Origin: Sphingobacteriaceae bacterium DW12
GTDB taxonomy: Bacteria > Bacteroidota > Bacteroidia > Sphingobacteriales > Sphingobacteriaceae
NCBI GenBank assembly: GCA_000783305.1
Contig: JROE01000007.1
Span: 248,001-312,000, forward strand
DNA length: 64,000 nt
Direction of reading: 5' to 3'
Both the position numbers and the translations under genes were made by a program. The first letter of the stretch is position 1, and each line of letters starts with the position of its first letter. Below the pieces are notes generated by a model that saw only the letters and a program-made list of their open reading frames with translations, had not been told where the DNA came from and made no database searches. This document shows, in pieces, positions 42,903 to 54,000 of the stretch.

Positions 42903-43475
42903 ATGAACGAACTGAATGTGAAAAATATGGTTTGCGACCGCTGTATAATGGTTGTCAAACAGCAACTAGCAAATCTAGGATTTGAAACTTCTGAAGTTGG
43001 TCTAGGCTATGTAAAGCTAAAACAGCCTATTACGGAAGCTGAAAAGAAAACCATCGCAACAACGTTAAGTTCATTTGGATTTGAGTTACTGGATTCGGAT
43101 AGGGCTAAGATAATTGAGAGAATTAAGAATGTGGTAATCCAACGTATACACCATGAAGAGGAGTTGGATTTGAAAATAAACTGGTCTACACTCTTGGCTA
43201 AGGAATTGAATTTGGATTATTCAGCGATTAGTTCTCTTTTTTCATCAGTCGAAGGGATTACACTGGAGCAATACATCATACGGCAGAAAATAGAACGAGT
43301 CAAGGAGTTCCTTTTCTATGACGAATTATCTCTTAAAGAAATAGCCTATAAATTGGACTATAGCAGTGTACAGCATTTGTCTACACAATTTAAGAAAATA
43401 ACTGGACAGACGCCTACGGAATTTAAATCGCAACGATTAGGAAGGGGACAGCGAAACCCCTTGGATTACATCTGA
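42903..43475 (+). CDS. AraC-family regulator with HMA-like N-terminal domain
   Basis: This 190-residue protein has an N-terminal segment (about 1-65) with MVCDRC (Cys11, Cys14) and a beta-alpha-beta pattern like heavy-metal-associated (HMA) domains. It is followed by an AraC/XylS helix-turn-helix region (about 85-182, ending YSSVQHLSTQFKKITGQTP). The short HMA-plus-AraC form is known in Bacteroidota, often near copper handling genes, but no metal transporter gene is adjacent here. It probably senses copper or another soft metal and binds DNA. Sensing is inferred from the CxxC loop. Confidence 0.8.
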   Translation: MNELNVKNMVCDRCIMVVKQQLANLGFETSEVGLGYVKLKQPITEAEKKTIATTLSSFGFELLDSDRAKIIERIKNVVIQRIHHEEELDLKINWSTLLAKELNLDYSAISSLFSSVEGITLEQYIIRQKIERVKEFLFYDELSLKEIAYKLDYSSVQHLSTQFKKITGQTPTEFKSQRLGRGQRNPLDYI

Positions 43476-43629
43476 TTTTTTCGTTATTCTAAACGACAGA
43501 ACCGAGATATAGAAAGTATTTATACGCTGTAAATTATTAGGTACTCGACATCTCATCAACGGATAAAACGCCGCATATAACGCGCTTAATTACTCCACTG
43601 GGTGTCTAAAGGGAAAGGTAAAGCAGCGA

Positions 43630-44541
43630 CTACATGATAATTCCTTGTTCGCGGTAGTCTTTTATGATTTGATTTACGGTTGTATAATTTTTCTTCTTGA
43701 ATGCCTCAAAATAAGGACTGACCCATTGGTTGCTTTTAGAATTGGGATATTTCGCTTGCATTTGAGTATAAGCGTTTTGAAAATAGTCTTCTAATCCACT
43801 TTTGTCGCTTTGACGGGCGGGTGTATTGTTCATTCCCAAGATGTAGAAGGTTAGATATTCTTTGTATTTGGACGTTGCCATAGCGAGAGCAGGGAACGTT
43901 GGGAAATCATGGATAAATTTTTCCCACCAGATTAATCGATTTGTAAATTCCTCCGCATTTATGATAATGGCACCATCATCAGCAAAACCTAACTTGTTTT
44001 CTTGATTGAGTTGCCCTAACATAATTTGCATGGTCTTGGATAAATAGGGGTAAAAGTGCTCACTTAAAAAATCCCCATTTTGAATAACCGTAAACATTCC
44101 CTCAGAGGAGGAAATACGGTAACCGTTTGTATGGATTGTCTTGTAAATAGGTTTGAGTTGTTCGGGAATGGGGACAGAGGCCGGACCAGTTTCGATATCT
44201 ACAAGTGGTGTCAAGTCTACATTCGCAGGGAGGGCACGGTAAGCGTTCAGCTCCACCTTTTTCCATAATTTGTCAAATAATAAGAAAGCGGAGTCGTTCA
44301 CCGTACTGTCACCCTCTGTAAATAAGGCCTTAAATTTCTGAGTTGCCTTACCAATCGATTGTATGTCATTTGTATCCAACGATGTGATGAAGCTTTGATA
44401 GTTGGCATATGAACTATTGCTAAGAATTTGGGTGCTAGCTGAATCATCTAAAGTGGCTTTTTTATCTTGTCGGTCAGCAGTTTGATTACATGCAATGGCA
44501 GTCAAAAGAATCGCTATGGCTAGCATGAAAAAGTATCTCAT
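43630..44541 (-). CDS. Hypothetical lipoprotein
   Basis: This 303-residue protein has a lipoprotein signal with Cys18 (TAIACNQT). The rest is mainly helical with no motif I recognise; the mid part is rich in Tyr, Leu and Pro (DVDLTPLVDIETG-like loops) and the C-terminus is charged. It stands alone between the AraC gene (convergent) and the tRNA region. Unknown function. Confidence 0.75.
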   Translation of the reverse strand: MRYFFMLAIAILLTAIACNQTADRQDKKATLDDSASTQILSNSSYANYQSFITSLDTNDIQSIGKATQKFKALFTEGDSTVNDSAFLLFDKLWKKVELNAYRALPANVDLTPLVDIETGPASVPIPEQLKPIYKTIHTNGYRISSSEGMFTVIQNGDFLSEHFYPYLSKTMQIMLGQLNQENKLGFADDGAIIINAEEFTNRLIWWEKFIHDFPTFPALAMATSKYKEYLTFYILGMNNTPARQSDKSGLEDYFQNAYTQMQAKYPNSKSNQWVSPYFEAFKKKNYTTVNQIIKDYREQGIIM

Positions 44542-44888
44542 GGTGATTTTTATGTTTGATTATGGTAGGTAACAATCGAGAGACTCTTTTTGTTCTATGT
44601 TATAAATAGGAGGACCTTCTAAATGTATCGGCACGTTGCTATGTATAAGTTGAAATGGATGACAAACAGCTCCACCATTTTTCCTTGGCCTTATCCTTTT
44701 CAAGGAAAAATGGTAGGTGGGATACCCTAATCGCGTTAATAAATTAGAAAGAAGGGCAAATTTTTAAGTAAATTAAAAATTATCGTGCAATTATTCAGTG
44801 ACTTATGTTTTATGTTGTGGATTCTCTTTGATAAGACTGTTTTTTCACCGTATATTTGTGCCACACAAAAACAAAGGTGATACCTTTT
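44542..44888. other. Intergenic region with a 14-bp-stem hairpin and the tRNA promoter
   Basis: This 347-bp noncoding stretch has an inverted repeat at 44674-44687 with 44701-44714 (14 perfect pairs, 13-nt loop). It follows neither flanking minus-strand gene as a terminator. The tRNA promoter lies at 44827-44858. The rest shows nothing nameable. Confidence 0.5.
44827..44858 (+). promoter_or_regulatory. Promoter of tRNA-Pro
   Basis: TTTG (44827-44830), a 20-nt spacer and TATATTTG (44851-44858) form an exact Bacteroidota consensus promoter, about 30 bp before the tRNA. Confidence 0.8.
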
Positions 44889-44962
44889 CGGGGTGTAGCG
44901 TAGCCCGGTATCGCGCCACATTTGGGATGTGGAGGTCGTAGGTTCGAATCCTGCCACCCCGA
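44889..44962 (+). tRNA. tRNA-Pro (anticodon TGG)
   Basis: A 74-nt cloverleaf. Acceptor CGGGGTG (44889-44895) pairs with CACCCCG (44955-44961), followed by discriminator A. The anticodon stem CCACA/TGTGG holds loop TTTGGGA with anticodon TGG. The T arm contains GGTTCGAATCC. CCA is not encoded. A promoter and a terminator bracket it, so it is a single-gene unit. Confidence 0.96.
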
Positions 44963-44965
44963 CAA

Positions 44966-44994
44966 AAAAGCTCGACAGAAGTCGAGCTTTTTTT
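44966..44994 (+). terminator. Rho-independent terminator after tRNA-Pro
   Basis: AAGCTCGAC (44968-44976) pairs with GTCGAGCTT (44981-44989), followed by T-run. Confidence 0.88.
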
Positions 44995-45075
44995 ATGTAT
45001 GGTTGGGACAAGACGAAGTTAGATGTATGGGAATATCAGCTCATGTATGAAATAATGGATGTACGTTTTTTACAT

Positions 45076-47244
45076 CTACTTGTCCATAAAGATATACTTA
45101 GGATACGATTCACGACTAGGTAATTCAAATTCTTCATCATCAGGTTGTATACCGTTATTATTGTTGTATAATGCAACACGTTTTACACCCGTTGCTGTGC
45201 TGCCACCACTACCATTGATTACATTTTGGATATTACCTGTGCCAGCAAAACGAGTGATACACATTTTCTCGAGTTTCACATTTGGATTGTTTGGTGCCTC
45301 AAATCCATTTTTCTTATTTACATTGCCATCAGTACCTGTGAAAACTGCATACGAACCCATGCCTATGCTATGATGTTCCTTTACGGTATTAGCGACCTTA
45401 AATGCTGCATAACCATCTACTTTGCCAGCTTGACTGCTCCAACTTTCTTGATTTGGAGCATCATATGGTGGTTCATTTTGGAAGAAATAAGTTCTGCCCC
45501 GTTCTCCGAGCCATAAAACTTCATATTCTTGATAATGTTCTGCAAATAGGGCGTAGAGTGTGACGTTATTGCCAGTTACAATGAGTCCATTTTTACATCG
45601 ATCTCTTATCCAACGTGCATCGCCACCGCGTTGAGAGCCATGATCGGCACGCCATAGCCAAAAGTGATCGCCTACTACATGGTTACTGTTTATTTGCATC
45701 GAAGTATGCACTTGTACATTTTTTGATTGGATCCCACCGACTCTACACGTAATATCTGTGAGTAGGGTCGGATTGGCAGAATGGTCTACATTTGACACGT
45801 CATCACCAATTCTAATTTGATAAGTTGTACTGTTGAATGAATCCATAAGAAGTCCAGCAATGATGATTCCATCCTTGTCATCAGCATAGACACATCCCCA
45901 AATGTTGTTCTCGGTGGGTTCAAGAGTAACTGATGCTATGCCGGTTCCTAAAAGTATTGCATCTTTTCTATTCACTTGGATAGGAGCATTCAATGCGTAA
46001 TGACCAGGAGTGAAAAATATATTTTTACCTGATTTTAACGCTGCATTGATTTCTAAATCCGTATCACCTTCTTTGGCGACATACCATTCGGTAAGCAAAT
46101 CCTGAATTTTGCCTTCACCTATATTTGTTGACGACCAAGAAGCGCCTATTCTATCTTTCTGCCATGCCGGAACAAATACCTTATATTCACCATCGTTGTC
46201 TATAAAAAGGAAAGGTTTTTCTCTTATAATGGGCGTAGTAGGAATTGGCGAGTTAATGTCATCCGTTGTTGGAGGATTGATGCAACCTTGCCAAACCATA
46301 TTATACGAACCACCCATCTCCCCTGAGCCTAGAGGGAAAACTGTATTTCGAGTATACCATTGCTGTTGTCCACCCCAGTGTGGCCGAGATGAGGTATAGC
46401 GCGTATCAGCAATAAAACCACCGCTACCCCAAAAGTTATTGTTTCCAATATCCGAAATATATTTTGAAGTGCTTTCTATCAACATTCTTCGTGCACTAGT
46501 TGACTGAGAAACTGTCCAAGCAAAATCTCGCATCACCGTTACATTTTCCATAGAACGCCAAAATGTGCATGTCGCGTTTGCTCCATCTGAGAGGTGAGGC
46601 CTCGTGAATATAGAACCTAGTCTAACATCCGTAGGCACTTTGCCCAACCCCCCAATGTGGGAGTAGAATCCTAACTCTATTGAGTTCGCCTCTGCAGCTG
46701 AGGCACTACCCGATCCACCAGGATCATAAGTTTGATCATCAATATTTGCTTTGAAATAATATGCTTGACGTTTTGTGGTCCACTCACCGTTTAACCCTCC
46801 TAGGCCAATCGTTCCAAAGTGTGTATTAATCTCGTTTTTTGCAGTTTCCGCTTGTTCATGTTTTCGATCGTAGAAATACATATTCTGACCAAAAATTTGA
46901 TGCTCTAATGAAAGGAGTATGGTTATACCGTTACGAGTAATTTTATAGTAGTTTTCGTATTTATCTGTATTTGGCCTATTATCTGTAAATGTCGATTTTG
47001 AGGTTGAACCCAAGGATACAAAATTTGATGCCAAGCGGCTGCCGCCTCTGGTGATAACATAATTTCCCGAAGTGCCGAATGCTGGCCAAGTCAAGGTCAT
47101 ACTACGTTTCTTCTTGTCATAAACAATCTTGCTTTCTATTCTATTCTTCTGTTTTTCTTTATCAGATGAACGAGGTATTACAAAACTACAGAGCGTCAAC
47201 ATCAGCGTCATTGCTGTAAATGCCTGGATTACTTTTTTACTCAT
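45076..47244 (-). CDS. Secreted right-handed beta-helix protein
   Basis: This 722-residue protein starts at the ATG at 47242-47244, where a signal peptide begins (MSKKVIQAFTAMTLML); the upstream frame is not signal-like. After an N-terminal fibronectin-like segment (about 35-100), the central part (about 380-620) has the parallel beta-helix pattern of GH55/pectate-lyase-like proteins (GKNIFFTPGHYALNAPIQV, then repeated short strands). I know similar proteins only by misleading names in databases. It may bind or cleave an extracellular polysaccharide. It is separated from the PKS operon by about 840 bp and transcribed the other way. Confidence 0.7.
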   Translation of the reverse strand: MSKKVIQAFTAMTLMLTLCSFVIPRSSDKEKQKNRIESKIVYDKKKRSMTLTWPAFGTSGNYVITRGGSRLASNFVSLGSTSKSTFTDNRPNTDKYENYYKITRNGITILLSLEHQIFGQNMYFYDRKHEQAETAKNEINTHFGTIGLGGLNGEWTTKRQAYYFKANIDDQTYDPGGSGSASAAEANSIELGFYSHIGGLGKVPTDVRLGSIFTRPHLSDGANATCTFWRSMENVTVMRDFAWTVSQSTSARRMLIESTSKYISDIGNNNFWGSGGFIADTRYTSSRPHWGGQQQWYTRNTVFPLGSGEMGGSYNMVWQGCINPPTTDDINSPIPTTPIIREKPFLFIDNDGEYKVFVPAWQKDRIGASWSSTNIGEGKIQDLLTEWYVAKEGDTDLEINAALKSGKNIFFTPGHYALNAPIQVNRKDAILLGTGIASVTLEPTENNIWGCVYADDKDGIIIAGLLMDSFNSTTYQIRIGDDVSNVDHSANPTLLTDITCRVGGIQSKNVQVHTSMQINSNHVVGDHFWLWRADHGSQRGGDARWIRDRCKNGLIVTGNNVTLYALFAEHYQEYEVLWLGERGRTYFFQNEPPYDAPNQESWSSQAGKVDGYAAFKVANTVKEHHSIGMGSYAVFTGTDGNVNKKNGFEAPNNPNVKLEKMCITRFAGTGNIQNVINGSGGSTATGVKRVALYNNNNGIQPDDEEFELPSRESYPKYIFMDK

Positions 47245-48086
47245 AAGAATGTTCGTTTTCTTTTTTTTGTGTAAAAATATCAAGCCACAATTTAATAAAA
47301 ATGTAAGAATTTTCTCTTTAAAGGGGTTTGAAAAAGCTATATAATCATCATCCTGTGATATTTATATTATGAGGTAATCAAAGATGTTCCTTGAGAATTA
47401 TAAAAACAAATGTTACTCGTTAACAATTTGATATGTAACATGACAATGTTTTAATGACAACATACGATAAATATTTCACGAACTCAGTTGCGTAATGGGG
47501 AGAAGAGAGGCAAGAATCAACCTCGAAAGAAATTATATAAATGCTAATGAATATTCAAGAAGTGAAATCAAGTGAGTGAGTTGATTTTAAATAGAAGGGG
47601 ACTTTTTAAAGTTATACCTGTGAAAATAATTGGCAGTGAATAATAACTGGAAATATAGGCGTGCTGAAATCTGAAAAAAATAATAAAACTTGAAAATTAG
47701 CTTGTTTATGTGATGTTTGTTGTTAATTGTATGGTCATTTTTTTTGCAGCGAGCGCTATTGGTCCTTAAGAAATGTTTCAATAGACGAATTTTTTGATAG
47801 TAAGGATGAAATACTGCTTATAATGTTATTTTCTAATTTTTTTGATACCTCTTATATAGAAATATTGTTTTTGGTATATCACTTATTTAGGCAGGAAATC
47901 AATAGTAAAGTCATTTTTTGATTCCTTTGGTCGTTATTAGTTAATCATGTTCAAGGTATTAATACTTTTTTGTTAAAAAACCATTATCAAATTACTCTTA
48001 TTATTAAAAACACAATAAAAATTAACTACTTTTATTGCACCATAAACATCTACCGTTGCTAATGCCGAAAGGGTTAGTGTTTTGTT
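47245..48086. other. AT-rich noncoding region before the PKS operon
   Basis: About 840 bp with very low G+C. Two overlapping short frames (47587-47781 minus, 47727-47921 plus) have no family features. It should hold the promoters of the secreted protein and of the PKS operon. TACCGTTG at 48051-48058 is a one-mismatch -7 candidate. I see no repeat or hairpin of note. Confidence 0.5.
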
Positions 48087-51000
48087 ATGGAAGCGCCTGC
48101 TAACATTTCAATATCTACAATGAAAAAATTAACAATTATTGGATTAACGCCTTTTGAGAAGGCTGATGTCGACCTGTTGCCTAAATTGCATCAGGCTGGC
48201 GCATATCCGTTTCTAAGTTTGGGCTGTCAATTGACAGAAGCCCAGCAATATCTGAATCTGCTTGAGCAGTTGGATATACCCGCGTGTGGTCTTTATATTC
48301 CTTCTCTGGAGCTCGAGTCGCTCCGAATTCCAAAAAAAGTTAAGCATATTATACTCCCTTTTGGAAGTTTAAGACAAGGGTGTTTGGATATTCCTATTTT
48401 GTGTCAAGTAGGTAGTATCAAGGAAGCTAGACAAGCTGAGAAATTAGGTGTAAAGGGTATTATTATAAAAGGTAATGAGGCCGGCGGATTGATCGGTTAT
48501 GAATCAACTTTCGTCTTATTTCAGCGCATAATCAAAGAAATTAAAACCCTACCAATATGGATTCAGGGCGGTGTCGGAATTCATACCGCAGCAGCAGCAA
48601 TGGCTTTAGGTGCTGCTGGTATCGTATTGGATAGCCAGTTGGCACTATTTCCTGAAAGCGCTGTACCTAAAACCTTAAAAGAGCTTTGTTCAAAACTAAA
48701 TGGCACAGAAACTAAGATAATTGCAAATCATAGGGTGTTGGTCAGACCAAACTCCCCTACGCTACCAGAGGAAATTAATGCCGAAAATCTGAAGCAATAT
48801 TTCAAAGACCTTGATCCTACCCATAGCTATATACCAATGGGACAAGATATTTCACTAGCCATAGATTTATATGAAGATTTCAAAACTTTAAAGAAAATGA
48901 TCTTTGGATTCAAGGAGGCTATGTATGGGCATTTGAAACAAGCGAAGACATTAAATGTCATCAACAAAGATAATATGATGACCAAAGAACTTGGCCTACG
49001 ATATCCTATCGCCCAAGGACCAATGACGCGTGTCAGTGATGTTCCAGCATTTGCCAGTGCTGTTTCCGAAGCAGGAGCATTATCTTTTGTGGCATTATCC
49101 CTACTTAAAGGGGAACAAGCAAAAGCTTTGATTATGGAAACTAAAGCGCTCGCTGGTGAAAACACTTGGGGAGTTGGTATTTTAGGTTTTGCTCCTCAAG
49201 AGTTAAGAGATGAACAAGCTGCCCATATACTAGCAGCAAAACCTCCAGTGGTATTAATTGCTGGTGGAAGACCTTCACAAGCAAAAGTTTTTGAAAAAGC
49301 GGGCATAAAAACTTTCCTTCACGTGCCTTCGCCAGCACTTTTAGATATCTTCTTAAAAGAAGGGGCTAAAAACTTCATCTTTGAAGGTCGGGAGTGTGGT
49401 GGACACGTAGGTCCTCTTTCAAGTATGGTGCTTTGGGAAAAGCAGATTGACCGTATTTTAAAGGAAGACCATCCTGAAAACATCAGTGTATTTTTTGCAG
49501 GTGGTATCCATGATTCTTTTTCTACTGCTTTTGTCTCGATTATGGCTGCCCCACTAGCAGCTAGAGGTGTAAAGATAGGTGTCCTTATGGGGACTGCTTA
49601 CCTCTATACACGAGAAGCAGTAAGCACCGGCGCAATCCAACAGGAGTTTCAGAATCAAGCCCTTCATGCAAAAGATACCGTTTTATTAGAAACGGCTCCT
49701 GGACATGAAACCCGCTGTCTTAATACGGCTTTTGCTACCCATTTCAAAACCGAAAAAGCAAAATTGCTAGCCGCAGGGCTCGATAAAAAACAAGTGTGGG
49801 AACAACTTGAAAAATTAAATGTAGGCCGCTTAAGAATTGCAGCTAAAGGTATAGAACGTCAGGGGGACAAGCTTGTCACTATAGCGAAAGATGATCAATT
49901 AGACTTGGGTATGTATATGATTGGACAAGTTGCTACGATGCAGAACCAAGCGCTTTCACTTACTGAACTTCATGAAAATGTGAGTGCAGCTAATTTTGCT
50001 CATATTCAACAAGCCGTTTTACCTGAAGAACCTGCATCACTGGAAAAACCGTTGGATGTTGCTGTTATCGGTATGGAATGTATATTCCCGGGTGCAAAAA
50101 ACCTTGAAGAATATTGGCGTAATATCATTTTAGGAAAAGACAGTGTAACAGAAGTGCCTGATGAGCGCTGGAATAAAGATCTTTATTATCACCCAGATGT
50201 AGACGGCCCAGATGTTTCACATTCGAAATGGGGCGGTTTCATTCCTAAAATTGATTTCGATCCTTTAGCTTTTGGAATTCCTCCACAATCTCTTGCCGCT
50301 ATCGAACCTACTCAGTTATTAACGCTGCTCGTTGCGAAACGTGCTATGGATAATGCTGGATATGCAGACAAAAGCATTGACCGAGAAAATATTTCAGTTA
50401 TCATTGGTGCCGAAGGTGGTAATGATCTAGCCAATAGCTATAGCTTTAGAGGATACTATAAACAAGTTTTTGGTGAATTGCATGAAGAAGTAAAAACAGC
50501 ACTTCCACATACAACTGAAGATTCTTTCCCAGGTATTTTAGCCAATGTTATAGCAGGTCGAATTACAAACCGCCTTGACCTTGGTGGTCGCAATTTTACT
50601 GTTGATGCAGCTTGTGCGTCCTCATTGGCAGCTGTTGATTTGGCCTGTCAAGAACTCATTTTAGGCAAATCAGACGTCGTATTAGCTGGTGGCGCCGATT
50701 TACATAATGGTATCAACGATTACCTGATGTTTTCCAGTACGCACGCGCTTTCACGTAAAGGCAGATGTGCCACATTTGATAGTGATGCCGATGGTATTGC
50801 ATTAGGGGAGGGTGTTGCGATCATGGTATTGAAACGATACGAAGATGCTGTACGTGATGGTGACCGTATCTATTCTGTGATTAAAGGTGTGGGTGGATCA
50901 AGTGATGGTAAAGCATTAGGTCTTACTGCGCCAAGAAAAATTGGTCAGGTACGTGCATTAGAGCGTGCTTACTCACAAGCAGGTATTAGTCCTGCGCGTG

Positions 51001-54000
51001 TTGGCTTAGTAGAAGCGCATGGTACAGGAACCGTAGTCGGTGATAAAACTGAATTAAGTGCCCTAACCAATCTGTTTAGCAAATCGGGTGCATTACCCGG
51101 TCAGACGCATTTAGGATCTGTAAAAACACAAATTGGACATACCAAATGTGCGGCTGGTTTGGCAGGACTAATCAAGGCTTCTTTAGCCGTATATCATGGT
51201 ATAAAACCTCCTACCTTACACCTCATACAGCCTAATGCTTATTATAATGCGGAAACGAGTCCATTTGCATTTTATGCTGAAAGTGGATTATGGAATGAAA
51301 AGAACCGCTATGCGGGTATTAGTGCCTTTGGTTTTGGGGGTACGAATTTTCACACCGTCATCGCTAATCATCCTGTAGCAGATAAAACGGCTACTTTACA
51401 AGCATGGCCAGCAGAACTTTTTGTCTTTCGAGGAAAATCTTATGAAGAGGCCAAAAATCAATTGCTGCAGATCAAAGCTATATTAGATACCAATGATGAA
51501 CTTCCGCTAAAAAATATTGCTTATAGCTTAGCTATAGGCTCAACTGATCCAATCCAATTAAGTATTGTTGCGGATACTGCAGAAGATTTAATGATGAAAA
51601 TCGAATTGGTACTCTCGGGTATTGAAAGTAAAGACACGTACATCGTCAAACAAAAACCGGGTAAAGTTGCCTTCATCTTCCCTGGACAAGGTAGTCAACG
51701 TATCAATATGGCGCGTGATTTATTCGTGCTATTTCCTGAAATGCGCAAGTTATTAGCCGATCATCCGGAACTAGAACAAGTCGTTTTCCCGCCAGCTACT
51801 TTCAACGACAATGCATTAAAACAGCAAAAGGAAACCATTAAGGATACCCGTTTAGCACAACCACTTTTAGGTATTATAGATCTTGCCATTGCAAAATTCC
51901 TGAAGTCATTAGGCATTATACCTGATATGCTTGCAGGTCATAGTTATGGTGAACTACCTGCTTTATGTTTTGCTGGTGTATTTGATGAAGAGAAATTAGT
52001 TGAGTTAAGTTCGCAACGCGCTCAGTCTATATTAAATGCGGTAGAAGATGGTGACCCCGGTACAATGTTAGCTGTAAATGCAGGAACAGACCGTCTAAAA
52101 CCTATTGTTGACCAAGTAGATCATTGCTATATTGTTAATTTCAACGCTCCATCACAATGTGTGGTAGCAGGAAGCACCATTGGTATCAATAAACTAATGG
52201 AATTATTAAAACAGGAACGTATTTCTGCAAAAAAATTAGAAGTAGCCTGTGCTTTTCACAGTCCACTGGTTAAGAAATCCAAAGAACTGTATCACACCAT
52301 ACTAAAAGATGTTGATTTTCAGGATATGCAAATTCCTGTTTGGTCTAACACCTCTGCTACCTTATATCCAACAAATAGTACGGAGATCAAAACCAGATTG
52401 ACGGATCATTTAATAGCGCCTGTCCGATTTGTCGAAGAAATTCAAGCGATGTATGCCGACGGCGCACGTATATTCATTGAAGTCGGTCCTGGAAAAGTGT
52501 TGACAGGTCTAACCAAATCTTGTTTAAATAAAGACGAGGTTGCACTCCATGTCGAAGATAACAACGGAGATAAACTGACCCATCTATTGGGTATGCTAGC
52601 GCAATACTTAGGTACTGGCCGCGACTTCAACATGAATCAACTTTTTGAAGGTCGTGACACTACTTTTATCCAAATCGATCAACCCGAAATTTACAAAAAA
52701 AATCCTGCTATTTGGCGTGTAAATGGTCAATCTGCCCTACCAACTACGGGGACATTGCCTGCCAATGGTGCATTACCAATATTAACTCCTTTGCAAATGA
52801 ATAACTTTGCCAATCAACCAGCATCTTCGTCTGATGGTCAACTTGCTACCGAACGCATGTTGCAAGAATATCTGAATAGTATGAAAATGCTCATACAGGC
52901 ACAACGCGATGTGATGCTTACCTTTTTAGGGCAAAATCCTGGTATAAGCCCAATGCCAGTTCACACTCCAGTTGTACCTAATATGATCATCGGCCGTCCG
53001 GCAACACTTGCTCCTGCACCAATCGTACAGCAATTACCTACGGCAACTCAAGTAAAAGTGACTTCTGCTAAAGATATTAAAACCATATTATTACAGGTTG
53101 TCAGTGAAAAAACAGGTTATCCGCAAGAGATGCTTGGCATGGAAATGGATCTTGAGGCAGATCTAAGCATTGACTCAATCAAAAGAGTTGAGATTATCGG
53201 AACACTTCGTACCGAACTTAGTCTCTTTTCTGGCGATAATAGCAATGAAGATACCATCATGGAACAATTAGCTGCAATCAAAACATTAAGTGGTTTAGTT
53301 TCTTGGCTAAAAGAATACACGGGCACAACAGTTGTATCCGAAATCGAATCTGCACCTACGGAGACCAAAGATTCAAAAAATCAGGGTCAGCTGAGCCTGC
53401 AACAACTCCAAACAGCAATATTGGATATTGTAAGTGAAAAGACGGGATATCCAAAAGAGATGCTCGGACTTGATTTGGATCTGGAAGCTGACTTAAGTAT
53501 CGATTCCATTAAACGTATGGAGATCATCAGTGATCTGAAAACCAAAATTGGTTTTGGCGACGATATTGAGCAAGCAGATGATTTGATGGAAAAATTGGCA
53601 GCAATCAAAACGTTGAATGGTTTAGCAACTTGGATTAAGGACATCAGTCAAGATGAGCCTGTACCAAGCAGCTTATCACGCCTAAGTCTTGGATTAGCTC
53701 CAGCAGACTTACCATTAACACAAAACATGGATCTTATAAAAGGAAAACGTTTTGCCATTACACAAGATAATAGTACGCAAGTAGCAGCTATAAAAAGTAA
53801 TCTGGAGAAATATGGGGCACATGTAGAATTGGTCGACATTAATGCCGAACTGGCTGATTTTGATGGACTCATCATGTTACACCTTTTCACATCTACGGTC
53901 AAGCATACCATCATTGATTATATTTCGTTAATTCAGAAACTTGATTTTGATAAAGCGAAGTGGGTGTATTTAATTTCAGACACTTCATCACATCTTGGTG

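Noticed and set aside
47401-47460. TTAACA at 47420 and other TTAA words before the PKS operon as a third Pho-like array
   Set aside because: The words do not fall on an 11-bp lattice, unlike the arrays at 15934 and 22037.
47587-47921. Two short frames (one per strand) before the PKS operon
   Set aside because: They overlap each other in AT-rich DNA, give Phe/Lys-rich peptides without known motifs, and lack start signals.
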